Below, in pieces: positions 41,673 to 50,454 of a DNA stretch of 64,000 nucleotides. Both the position numbers and the translations under genes were made by a program. A model generated the notes under the pieces. The model worked only from the letters and a program-made list of their open reading frames with translations. It was not told the DNA's origin and made no database searches. Position 1 is the first letter of the stretch; each line of letters begins with the position of its first letter. Source of the stretch: Commensalibacter melissae (lineage in GTDB: Bacteria; Pseudomonadota; Alphaproteobacteria; Acetobacterales; Acetobacteraceae); NCBI RefSeq assembly GCF_003691365.1, contig NZ_CP033087.1, positions 1,949,175-2,013,174 of the forward strand, in the 5' to 3' direction.

Positions 41673-44600
41673 ATGACCTCGACATTACAGAGTTTACTGG
41701 AACAATTCCGTCATGCAACGCAAACGGAACGGGATAAAGGAACCAGTTTTGAAAACCTGATGATCAAGTATTTTAAAACTGAACCGGCTTATAAAAATAA
41801 ATACAAGGATATTTTACCCTATTCTGACTGGGTGTCCTGTTATGGAAAGCTCCTGAACATCACAGATAAAAAGGACACGGGTATTGATTTGGTCGGGGTC
41901 ACTTTGAATAATGAACTTCATGCCTTTCAATGCAAAAACTATGATCCGGACAGGACAATCAGCAAAAATGACATAGACAGCTTCTTTACCGCTTCGGGCA
42001 AGAAATATTTTACCTATCGCTATATCATATCCACGACTGACAAATGGACAGAAAATGCTGAAAATGCCCTGGAAAACCAGAATCCCCCGGTCAGCAAGAT
42101 CGATCTGCATCACTTGGAACAGAGTGTTATTGACTGGTCAAAATACTTGCATGAAGAAAAACCGGTTTTAAAACCCAAGAAAAAGCTGCTTGATCATCAG
42201 GCGTCCGCCCTGGAAGCCGTGCAACACGGCCTGAAAACCGCGGATCGCGGCAAACTGATCATGGCATGTGGTACAGGAAAAACATTTACCTCGCTAAAAA
42301 TTGCCGAGACCATGGCAGGTAAGGGGAAAACCGTATTATTTCTGGTTCCAAGCCTTTCCCTGCTCAGTCAGAGCCTTACAGAATGGACGCAAGAGAGTGC
42401 CATTGAAATAAACAGTTTCGCGGTATGTTCAGACAGTGATGTAGGCAAGAAACATGCCAGGGAGGATGACCGTGTCATTGCGGGAATCAGTGATTTGCAA
42501 TATCCGGCAACAACCCATGCCGAAAGTTTGAAAAAAGCGTTTCACGTGGCCCTTGATAATAATCCCGAAGCCATGACGGTCATTTTTTCAACCTATCATT
42601 CCATCGAGGTTCTTAACCAGGCGCAACAGGGTGAAAACGCCATTCCGGCATTCGATCTGGTCATCTGTGATGAAGCGCACCGTACGACGGGTGCAACCTA
42701 TGAGGGGGATGATGAATCCGCATTTGTCAGAATTCATGACAATGAATATATTCTTGGAAAAAAACGTTTATACATGACCGCAACCCCCCGGATTTATGCC
42801 GAAGCCAGCAAGAAAAAGGCCAAGGATGAATCTATTGTCGTCTATTCAATGGATGATCCGGCTATCTATGGTGAGGATTTATATGTCATCACATTTTCCC
42901 AGGCCGTATCACGAAACTTGCTGGTTGATTACAAAGTCATCGTTCTGGCCGTGGAGGAAAGCCACATCAACAGACGCCTGCAAGAATTGCTGAAGGATCA
43001 GGATAATGCATTGAAGGTTGATGATGCGGCAAAAATCGTTGGTTGCTGGAAAGCCCTGTCTAAACAGGGGCTGTATGAAAATCTCGATAATTCGGCGGAT
43101 CCCATGCAACGCGCCGTTGCCTTTTGCCAGGTCATTGAGGCAACCTATAAAGGCAGGACACACAAAGTCAGTTCCAAACTAATCGCCGAGATGTTTGGCA
43201 AGGTTGTTGAACAATATCAACATCACGAAACCGAAGAACGTTCAAAAGAAAATCCTGACGCACTTCCGGACAGGGCCTTGAGCATGACTTGCGAGGCAGA
43301 ACATATTGATGGGGGAATGAACGCGGGGGAAAAGGAAACGAAACTGGAATGGCTGAAATCCGAAATACCAGAAAATACCTGTCGCATACTGTCAAATGTC
43401 CGGTGCCTGTCCGAAGGGGTAGATGTTCCGGCACTGGATGCCGTTCTTTTCCTGACAGCCCGTTCATCCCAGGTGGACGTGGTTCAATCCGTCGGTCGGG
43501 TTATGCGCAAGGCCCCCGGGAAAAAATTGGGATATGTCATACTGCCCATTGTCATACCGGCAGGCATTGAGCCTGAAAAGGCACTGGATGACAATCAGAC
43601 CTATCGTGTTGTATGGCAGGTTCTTAATGCCCTCCGTTCCCATGATGACCGTTTTGACGCAACCATCAACAAGCTGGAATTCAATGGAAAGGCCCCCTCA
43701 AGAATAGAGGTGATCGCTGTTGCCGACAAGATCGGCCCCAAAAGACAAAAGCAAACCAGATCTCAGGAATTAGTGGCAAGGGCGAGGAAAAGCCATATTA
43801 TTGGCCAGGCTTCCCAATCCGCATCGAACCGGCAGGGAGACCTGGTCTTCGAGGTTGGGGAAATTGAACGGGCCCTCTATGCCAAAATCGTTAAAAAATG
43901 TGGAAACCGGCATCACTGGGAGGACTGGGCAAATGATGTCGCCAAAATTGCCCAAACCCATATCGATCGCATCCAGCACATTCTGGACAACCCGAAAAAT
44001 CATCAGGCCATTCATCTTTTCAACGAATTTGCCAAAGAGTTGCGGGACGATATCAACCAAAATCTCGATGATCAAGAAATCATTGAAATGCTGGCCCAGC
44101 ATATGGTCACAAAACCTGTCTTTGACGCCCTGTTCGGACATTACCGGTTTACCGAGCACAATCCCATCTCAAAGGGAATGCAGAAAATCCTTGAACAGCT
44201 GGACAGGGAAAAACTGGACAAGGAACGTGCAACCCTGCAGTCCTTTTACGAATCCGTAAAAATGCGTGCCACGGGCATTGACAGCGTACAGGGCAGACAG
44301 CGCGTCATCATCGAGCTATATGACAAATTCTTTCGCAATGCCTTTCCTCGCATGACCGAAAGATTGGGAATTGTCTATACACCGGTTGAGGTGGTGGATT
44401 TCATCATCCACAGCATCGAGCATGTCCTGAAAACCGAATTTGGCAGCAGTCTCGCCGAACCCAATGTCCATATTCTTGACCCATTCACAGGTACCGGAAC
44501 CTTCATCACAAGGATGCTGCAAAGCGGCATTATCACAAAGGACAAACTACCCCACAAATATAAACGTGAAATCCATGCCAATGAGATTGTCCTGCTGGCC

Positions 44601-46652
44601 TATTATATCGCCACGATCAATATTGAATCAACCTATCACAGTATAATGACGCAACAAAACGATACTGGCAAAACAGAAAAGGAGGAAGGGGAATATACAT
44701 CCTTTGCCGGAATCTGTCTGACCGACACGTTCGGAATGGCGAAAGGCAGGCAAAAGGATATCGGAAAGGATATCCTGCTAAGGGAAAACAATGAACGGGT
44801 TTCTCGCCAGCAGGCCCTTGACATTCAGGTTATCATGAGCAATCCACCCTATTCCGCGGGGCAGGAATCCGCCAATGACAATAATGCCAATCTTTCCTAT
44901 CCAGACCTGGATGAAAGAATTGACGAAACCTATGCCAAATATTCAACGGCAACCTATAAAAACGCGTTGTATGACAGTTACGTAAGAGCCATCCGCTGGG
45001 CATCGGATCGAATCAGGGAATGCGGTGTTCTCGGTTTTGTCAGCAATGCCAGCTTTATCGACAGCAACACTTGTGATGGTTTGAGAAAATGTCTGGCTGA
45101 AGAATTCACCAGCCTTTATATTTTTCATTTACGCGGCAATACAAGAACTGCAGGTGAAACAGCACGAAAAGAAGGAGGACAAATTTTTGGTTCAGGCAGT
45201 CGTGCCCCCATTGCCATTTCAATTCTGGTTAAAAACCCCAATCAAAACCAGAGGGGACAAATATATTTCCATGATATTGGAGATTACCTCACCCGTCAGC
45301 AAAAACTGGAAACAATACGGAAATTCGGCAATATCGATGGAATCACCCGACACAACGGCTGGAGCAATATTGTTCCTGACCGGTTCAATGACTGGATCAA
45401 TCAGCGCGATCCAGATTTCAATGCCTATATCTCCATGGGTGATAAAAAGGATAGGCAGACAATAAGCATATTTGACAACTATTCTCGTGGCGTTGCAACA
45501 AGTAGAGATGCCTGGGCTTATAATGCCTCATCCAAAAAATTGATTGCCAATATCCAAAAATCCATTCAGTTCTACAATGACGAGGTTGATCGCTATCTTG
45601 CCCAACCCCAATCCACCAAAATTATAAAGGCTGAAGATTTCGTCATTTTTGATTCAACCAGGTTTTCATGGGATTTTGCCAATAAACAAGATTTAACTAA
45701 AGGAAAAAAATATCAGTTCAATGCTTCCTCCCTGTATAAATCCCTATATCGTCCTTTCACGAAATCTTACTTGTATTTTAACAAAGATTTAAATAATCGA
45801 CGTTATCAAATGCCACGAATTTTTCCAACTGCACAGACTGATAATCGAGTTATTTGTGTTACAGGTCGCGGATCAACCAAAGAATTTTCTTGTATGATTA
45901 CCAATAAGATTCCTGATCTTGAAATGATTTCTAAAGGTCAGTGTTTTCCCCTATATCTCTACGACATTTCCCTCCGTGAAAATGATTTGTTGGAAAAGGA
46001 AACACCCAAAAGACGGGACGCCATCACCAATGATGCCCTAAAACATTTTCAGGCCGCCTATCCCGATCATGCCATCACCAGGGAGGATATTTTCTATTAC
46101 ATTTACGGCCTGCTTCACAGTGAAGATTACCGCAGCCGTTATGAGGACAATCTGACCAAGGAACTTCCCCGTATTCCCCGTGTCAAGTCATTTGATGATT
46201 TTACCGCCTTCACACAGGCGGGACGCATGCTTGCCGACCTGCACCTGAATTATGAAACTGTTGACTGTTACACCGGGGTTGAAATTGATGGGTTAACCCT
46301 TACCCCATCAGGAATTGTCGGGGGGAAAGACCTTGAATTTCACGTTACCAAAATGAGATTTCCCCAAAGAAACCAAAAAACGGAAGTCATTTACAATGAC
46401 TGTTTCACCATCAGAAACATACCTGAGGAGGCCTATGACTATATCGTAAATGGAAAATCGGCCCTGGAATGGGTTATGGAACGCCAATCCGTTACAACAG
46501 ACAAAAAAACAGGCATTACCAATGATGCCAACGACTGGGCCATTGAAACCATGCATGATCCAAAATATCCGCTTGAACTCTTTCTTCGTGTCATCACTGT
46601 CAGTCTGGCAACAAGTAAAATTGTCAATGCCTTGCCTAAACTGAAACTGTAA
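41673..46652 (+). CDS. Single-polypeptide Type ISP restriction-modification enzyme
   Basis: A 1659-residue protein carrying nuclease, translocase, methylase and specificity functions in one chain, like LlaGI and LlaBIII. It has an N-terminal Mrr-type nuclease with Glu27, Asp72 and Gln86-x-Lys88 (FQCK); a superfamily 2 helicase with Walker A ACGTGKT (198-204), DEAH (333-336) and a motif VI region SVGRVMRKAPGKK; an N6-adenine methylase with motif I DPFTGTGTF (from 936) and motif IV NPPYS (1057); and a C-terminal target-recognition region. All motifs look intact, so it is probably active. GC is visibly higher than the surroundings except for an AT-rich patch at about 45540-45960. No separate specificity or antirestriction gene lies nearby. 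Confidence 0.9.
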   Translation: MTSTLQSLLEQFRHATQTERDKGTSFENLMIKYFKTEPAYKNKYKDILPYSDWVSCYGKLLNITDKKDTGIDLVGVTLNNELHAFQCKNYDPDRTISKNDIDSFFTASGKKYFTYRYIISTTDKWTENAENALENQNPPVSKIDLHHLEQSVIDWSKYLHEEKPVLKPKKKLLDHQASALEAVQHGLKTADRGKLIMACGTGKTFTSLKIAETMAGKGKTVLFLVPSLSLLSQSLTEWTQESAIEINSFAVCSDSDVGKKHAREDDRVIAGISDLQYPATTHAESLKKAFHVALDNNPEAMTVIFSTYHSIEVLNQAQQGENAIPAFDLVICDEAHRTTGATYEGDDESAFVRIHDNEYILGKKRLYMTATPRIYAEASKKKAKDESIVVYSMDDPAIYGEDLYVITFSQAVSRNLLVDYKVIVLAVEESHINRRLQELLKDQDNALKVDDAAKIVGCWKALSKQGLYENLDNSADPMQRAVAFCQVIEATYKGRTHKVSSKLIAEMFGKVVEQYQHHETEERSKENPDALPDRALSMTCEAEHIDGGMNAGEKETKLEWLKSEIPENTCRILSNVRCLSEGVDVPALDAVLFLTARSSQVDVVQSVGRVMRKAPGKKLGYVILPIVIPAGIEPEKALDDNQTYRVVWQVLNALRSHDDRFDATINKLEFNGKAPSRIEVIAVADKIGPKRQKQTRSQELVARARKSHIIGQASQSASNRQGDLVFEVGEIERALYAKIVKKCGNRHHWEDWANDVAKIAQTHIDRIQHILDNPKNHQAIHLFNEFAKELRDDINQNLDDQEIIEMLAQHMVTKPVFDALFGHYRFTEHNPISKGMQKILEQLDREKLDKERATLQSFYESVKMRATGIDSVQGRQRVIIELYDKFFRNAFPRMTERLGIVYTPVEVVDFIIHSIEHVLKTEFGSSLAEPNVHILDPFTGTGTFITRMLQSGIITKDKLPHKYKREIHANEIVLLAYYIATINIESTYHSIMTQQNDTGKTEKEEGEYTSFAGICLTDTFGMAKGRQKDIGKDILLRENNERVSRQQALDIQVIMSNPPYSAGQESANDNNANLSYPDLDERIDETYAKYSTATYKNALYDSYVRAIRWASDRIRECGVLGFVSNASFIDSNTCDGLRKCLAEEFTSLYIFHLRGNTRTAGETARKEGGQIFGSGSRAPIAISILVKNPNQNQRGQIYFHDIGDYLTRQQKLETIRKFGNIDGITRHNGWSNIVPDRFNDWINQRDPDFNAYISMGDKKDRQTISIFDNYSRGVATSRDAWAYNASSKKLIANIQKSIQFYNDEVDRYLAQPQSTKIIKAEDFVIFDSTRFSWDFANKQDLTKGKKYQFNASSLYKSLYRPFTKSYLYFNKDLNNRRYQMPRIFPTAQTDNRVICVTGRGSTKEFSCMITNKIPDLEMISKGQCFPLYLYDISLRENDLLEKETPKRRDAITNDALKHFQAAYPDHAITREDIFYYIYGLLHSEDYRSRYEDNLTKELPRIPRVKSFDDFTAFTQAGRMLADLHLNYETVDCYTGVEIDGLTLTPSGIVGGKDLEFHVTKMRFPQRNQKTEVIYNDCFTIRNIPEEAYDYIVNGKSALEWVMERQSVTTDKKTGITNDANDWAIETMHDPKYPLELFLRVITVSLATSKIVNALPKLKL

Positions 46653-46909
46653 CAGTCAACAGAAATGATATTCAAGGAACTATCCTCATATATCATTCCG
46701 AAACCAATTGTTATAAAGACAGAATATTATCGTTGAAACTTGTCTCTTAAGAAAGCGAATTTAATAATTCAAAATATTGTACCCATTTTTGTAACCACTT
46801 TTTATCGCATAATCTGTCATGAACTGGCAAGAACATGATAGGAAAAAAATGATTTTTTTGGGAAAAACAAGGTATCTGTCAGGAATTGGCAATATCCAAC
46901 CCGTTTAAA

Positions 46910-46985
<76 letters not shown>

Positions 46986-47201
46986 TTTTGAAAAAAATAT
47001 ATAACGGTTAAACCTGTAGATGGCAAGTTAAAAATGGTAACTTTTAATTTTTATCAAATGATGAAAAATTCAGACAATATTCCGGCTTTCTTTGATTAAT
47101 CTCCACTTCAGGAAAGATATTCAAAACAAAATCCGAAAATATCTATCATCCGAACAGCAATTATTGATTGAACCAACAACAAACATCCCGGATTTCATCA
47201 A

Positions 47202-47642
47202 TTATTCAGGTTTGGTCGCAAAAGCGATCGCGAAACGGTTCCAGGCATTGATAACATTAATGGTAACCGTCAACTCGACAATTTCCTGATCATCAAAATG
47301 TTTTCTGACCTGACTGTAAATTTCATCAGGGGCATGTTTTTCCGATACAAGCGTCAGTGTTTCCGTCCATAATAAGGCTGCCTGTTCCCGTTCATTGAAA
47401 TAGGATGTCTCCCGCCAGGCACTGAGGGTCAAGATCCGTTTCAAATCCTCGCCTGCAGCTAGGGCATCCCTGGTATGCATATCAATACAGAAAGCGCAGC
47501 CATTAATCTGGGAAGCCCTTATCTTTACCAATTCCCTCAATGAAACGGGAAGAATTGACTTTTTTGAAGCCTCTTCCAAATTCCACATGGCCTTCATCAT
47601 TTCAGGAGCGGCCTTAAAATAATTCAGTCGTTTTTCTACCAT
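47202..47642 (-). CDS. AhpD-like / carboxymuconolactone decarboxylase family protein
   Basis: A 146-residue all-helical protein of the AhpD fold. The signature CAFCIDMHTRDA contains the redox Cys pair (CxxC) and the conserved His, typical of peroxidase-associated members rather than true decarboxylases. The fold and motif are clear; the reaction is probably alkylhydroperoxide reduction or thiol-disulfide chemistry. It is divergent from hemE across the 468-bp putative origin region. Confidence 0.88.
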   Translation of the reverse strand: MVEKRLNYFKAAPEMMKAMWNLEEASKKSILPVSLRELVKIRASQINGCAFCIDMHTRDALAAGEDLKRILTLSAWRETSYFNEREQAALLWTETLTLVSEKHAPDEIYSQVRKHFDDQEIVELTVTINVINAWNRFAIAFATKPE

Positions 47643-48110
47643 CTCAAATTCCCTTTCTAAAATAAATTTTGGTTTCCCATAATAAAAAATACCTATTATA
47701 AGATGTATTTACAATGAATTTTATTCTCGGTTTTTCCAAATCGATTCCGACAATTTTTCATCTGATTTTATAATTGGGGTACAATGAGGTACATGGGGAT
47801 TAAATTTCAAGAAAAACAGTCAGGTACTGAGTACCGGGGATTGTACCCTTTTTTATTTTTCAGTGAGTTGTACACAGGTTTGGTTTAACAATATCTGGAT
47901 AACCTAAATTTATTAAATAAATTCAACCTATTAAAAACTGTACACTTTGTTGGAAAAATGGGGTACATTTTTTAAATAACGGGTACCACAGTACTAACAG
48001 GATTTATAAACAAACATTAAAAAATTTAAATTTTCTTTTTATTTTAAAGGACATGAAAAAGAAAAAAAATTTTGATACTGTTTTATCAAGACGAAAAAGA
48101 AAGAATATGA
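47643..48110. other. Putative chromosomal replication origin (oriC) region beside hemE
   Basis: A 468-bp non-coding region between divergent genes. It contains ten GTAC tetramers within 216 bases (47779-47994); many sit in a related context, GGGTACA or TTGTAC. There are near-matches to the DnaA box: TTGTACACA at 47868 (one mismatch to TTATNCACA) and TCTGGATAA at 47894 (one mismatch to TGTGGATAA). An A/T-only stretch before hemE (about 48001-48050) could be the unwinding element. hemE borders oriC in Caulobacter and Rickettsia. Strand composition and gene direction seem to switch here. The alternative is a dense operator region for hemE. Confidence 0.55.
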
Positions 48111-49175
48111 ATGTTAAAATCTGAAAAAAAATTGATGAAAGTTCTGAAAGGGGAAAAAATATGGCCACCCCCTTTATGGATGATGCGACAGGCAGGAAGA
48201 TTTTTACCTGAATTTCGAAAATTAAGGGAACAGGCTGATTTTCTTACACGTTGTCTGACACCTGATCTTGCCATTGAAATAACATTGCAACCCATAAGAC
48301 GTTTTGCTTTTGACACCGCCATCCTTTTTTCAGATATTTTAATCCTGCCATGGGCGATGGGACAAAAATTACAGTTTGTTGAAGGAAAAGGCCCCATTTT
48401 ACACCCTATTCATTCGGAGGAGGATCTTAAAAAACTTCATCCGGAACAGATTGATGAAAAAATTGAACCGGTCCTGATCACCCTGCAAAATCTGAATAAA
48501 TTGCTTAATAATGGTGAATCGATTGGAAAAGCCTCACCTGGATCGGTAACCCTGATGGGATTTACAGGATCGCCTTTTACAGTTGCCTGTTACATGGTTG
48601 AAGGTAAATCCTCGAAAGATTTTTCAACTGTGTTTAAAATGATTTATCAAAATCCTGACTTGTTTGATAAGATCATTGATCTTCTTGCAGAAACAACAGC
48701 AACCTATCTTTGTCATCAAGTAAGGGCCGGTGCCGAAGCCATTATGCTTTTTGACAGTTGGGCAGGTCTGCTCCCTTCAACCCTGTTTCAGCGTTATGTC
48801 ATTGATCCCACCCGACAAATCATTGACAGAATCAGACAGGTCTATCCTCTGGTCCCGATTATCGGTTTTCCGCGGTTGGCCGGGGCACAACTGCTAACCT
48901 ATATTGAACGGACAGGTTTAAATACGGTTGGAGTGGATCAATATAACGATATATCCTTTTTAAACCGTCAGGTATCCCCCACAGTTGGATTTCAGGGTAA
49001 TCTTGATCCCTTGTGTCTGTTATATGGCGGGAACATGCTTCAGAAGGAAATTCATCGCTTATGTAATGAATTGAAAAACAGGCCGCATATTTTTAATCTA
49101 GGTCATGGAATATTACCTGCAACCCCTATTGAACATGTCGAAGAATTGGTTAACACTGTACATAATTTGAAATAA
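48111..49175 (+). CDS. hemE: Uroporphyrinogen decarboxylase
   Basis: Decarboxylates uroporphyrinogen III to coproporphyrinogen III in heme synthesis. It has the N-terminal signature PPLWMMRQAGRFLPEF, the FSDILILPWAMG segment, and the late GHGILPATPIEHVEELV. The length of 354 residues is normal. It is first in hemE-HAD-hemJ with very short gaps. Its product feeds HemN (18488-19852). Confidence 0.97.
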   Translation: MLKSEKKLMKVLKGEKIWPPPLWMMRQAGRFLPEFRKLREQADFLTRCLTPDLAIEITLQPIRRFAFDTAILFSDILILPWAMGQKLQFVEGKGPILHPIHSEEDLKKLHPEQIDEKIEPVLITLQNLNKLLNNGESIGKASPGSVTLMGFTGSPFTVACYMVEGKSSKDFSTVFKMIYQNPDLFDKIIDLLAETTATYLCHQVRAGAEAIMLFDSWAGLLPSTLFQRYVIDPTRQIIDRIRQVYPLVPIIGFPRLAGAQLLTYIERTGLNTVGVDQYNDISFLNRQVSPTVGFQGNLDPLCLLYGGNMLQKEIHRLCNELKNRPHIFNLGHGILPATPIEHVEELVNTVHNLK

Positions 49176-49189
49176 TTGGGAGATTGGGA

Positions 49190-49924
49190 ATGGACGATAG
49201 AATAAAACAGGTCATTCAACAGGCACCGCAGGCAGTTCATACTAATGGATCTTTAAAACTGGTTATTTTTGATTGCGATGGTGTTCTGGTTGAAAGTGAG
49301 CATATTGTCGCAGAAATTATGGGAAAGGAAGCTCGTCAATATGGATGGAACATAACCGATAAACAGGCCCGTGAAGAATTTACCGGGGTGCAAATGGTGG
49401 ATATCGGAAAAAAGATAGCCAAGCATGCAAAAAGGAATTTACCGGATAACTGGGCTGAGGAAGCACATAAAAAGGTTGTCGAGGGCATGTTCGGCAATGT
49501 GGAAAAAATTCCTGGCGTTGAATCAATTCTGCAAACCCTACATGATTTGAAAATACCTTATCGTGTCGGTTCGAATTCCTCACAGGAGGAAATGAAAACA
49601 AAATTTGAGAAAACCGGATTGATGAAGTGGTTTCCCAAGGATCGTATTCATTCTGCTTATGAGGTTAGAAATTCAAAGCCTTTTCCTGACCTTTATTTGT
49701 ATGCTGCTGAAAAAGAGGAGGTTAACCCTGATGAATGTCTGGTTATCGAGGATTCTGATACAGGTTTAAAAGCTGCTTATGATGCGGGGATGGCCTGTAT
49801 GTTATTGAGGGATTTAAATAAAGCAGCACCAAATTATAAAGGGGTCATCCGTGTTGATTCTCTTCAGAAAGCTACTGATATCATAAAGGAAATTGTTCAA
49901 TCTCAGCATAACAGGGAACATTAG
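49190..49924 (+). CDS. HAD family hydrolase (subfamily IA phosphatase)
   Basis: A phosphatase of the phosphoglycolate phosphatase/beta-phosphoglucomutase type, 244 residues. Motif I FDCDGVLVESE has the nucleophilic Asp, motif II is in VGSNSSQEE, a Lys lies near NSKPFPDLY, and motif IV is VIEDSDTGLKAA. The ATG at 49190 is preferred because GGGAG lies 7 bases upstream (49178-49182), over an in-frame TTG at 49184. It sits between hemE and hemJ, 14 and 2 bases away, but no heme role is known for such enzymes. Confidence 0.87.
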   Translation: MDDRIKQVIQQAPQAVHTNGSLKLVIFDCDGVLVESEHIVAEIMGKEARQYGWNITDKQAREEFTGVQMVDIGKKIAKHAKRNLPDNWAEEAHKKVVEGMFGNVEKIPGVESILQTLHDLKIPYRVGSNSSQEEMKTKFEKTGLMKWFPKDRIHSAYEVRNSKPFPDLYLYAAEKEEVNPDECLVIEDSDTGLKAAYDAGMACMLLRDLNKAAPNYKGVIRVDSLQKATDIIKEIVQSQHNREH

Positions 49925-49926
49925 TA

Positions 49927-50376
49927 ATGATGTCCTCTCTATTGCCTTATGTCCTGTGGATAAAAGCTTTGCATGTCATTTCAGTTATTGCCTGGATGGC
50001 AGGTCAGTTTTACTTGCCCCGGTTATTTGTCTATCATTGTCAGGTAAACAAAGAAACAGATGAAAATGAAAGATTTAAAATAATGGAGTATAAATTGCTT
50101 CGTTATATTATTAATCCTGCAATGATGGCGGCTTTTTTATTTGGAATTTTATTGGCCTTGACTCCTGGGATCATTGATTGGCATGCAAAATGGTGGGTGG
50201 TTAAGCTGGTGGCTTTATTGATCTTAACAGGATATCATGGGTTTTGTTCACGTTGGCGTCGGCAATTTGCTGCAAATAACAATCATCATTCTGAAAAATT
50301 TTATCGCTGGATGAATGAGATTCCTACAATATTAATGATTATTATTGTTATCATGGTTATTGTGCAGCCTTTTTAA
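49927..50376 (+). CDS. hemJ: Protoporphyrinogen IX oxidase HemJ
   Basis: A heme-binding integral membrane oxidase that converts protoporphyrinogen IX to protoporphyrin IX, replacing HemG/HemY in most alphaproteobacteria. The 149 residues form about four helices. The first carries the conserved His in IKALHVISVIAWMAG, and a Lys follows in WVVKLVALL. It starts 2 bases after the HAD gene; a second ATG follows directly and is equally usable. Together with hemE it marks a heme operon. Confidence 0.93.
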   Translation: MMSSLLPYVLWIKALHVISVIAWMAGQFYLPRLFVYHCQVNKETDENERFKIMEYKLLRYIINPAMMAAFLFGILLALTPGIIDWHAKWWVVKLVALLILTGYHGFCSRWRRQFAANNNHHSEKFYRWMNEIPTILMIIIVIMVIVQPF

Positions 50377-50398
50377 TATTTTAAAAATATTCATAATT

Positions 50399-50437
50399 AC
50401 AGCAATTGTTACAATTTATATTTGTAACAATTGCTGT
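50399..50437. terminator. Long hairpin between convergent hemJ and secreted-protein genes
   Basis: A perfect 16-bp inverted repeat (arms beginning ACAGCAATTGTTACAA) with a 7-base loop, midway between two convergent stop codons. It lacks a clear T tract, so it may be a bidirectional, Rho-assisted or transcript-stabilising end structure. The inner part shares TTACAA...TTGTAA with the palindrome at 20987-21014. Confidence 0.55.
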
Positions 50438-50454
50438 TCATACAGGATCAGTCC

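Noticed and set aside
43168..44159. Long antisense frames inside the restriction enzyme gene
   Set aside because: They are shadows of a GC-richer gene in other frames and show no domain, ribosome-binding site or conservation signal that I can recognise.
41673..46652. Multi-gene phage-defence island around the restriction enzyme
   Set aside because: Flanking genes are a polyol dehydrogenase, a tRNA and an AhpD-like protein. No other defence, integrase or transposase gene is nearby.
47823..47857. Terminator formed by GGTAC-TGA-GTACC and the following T run
   Set aside because: The stem is only five pairs with a three-base loop and is separated from the TTTTTT tract by a further GTACC copy. 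It is better explained as part of the GTAC array.
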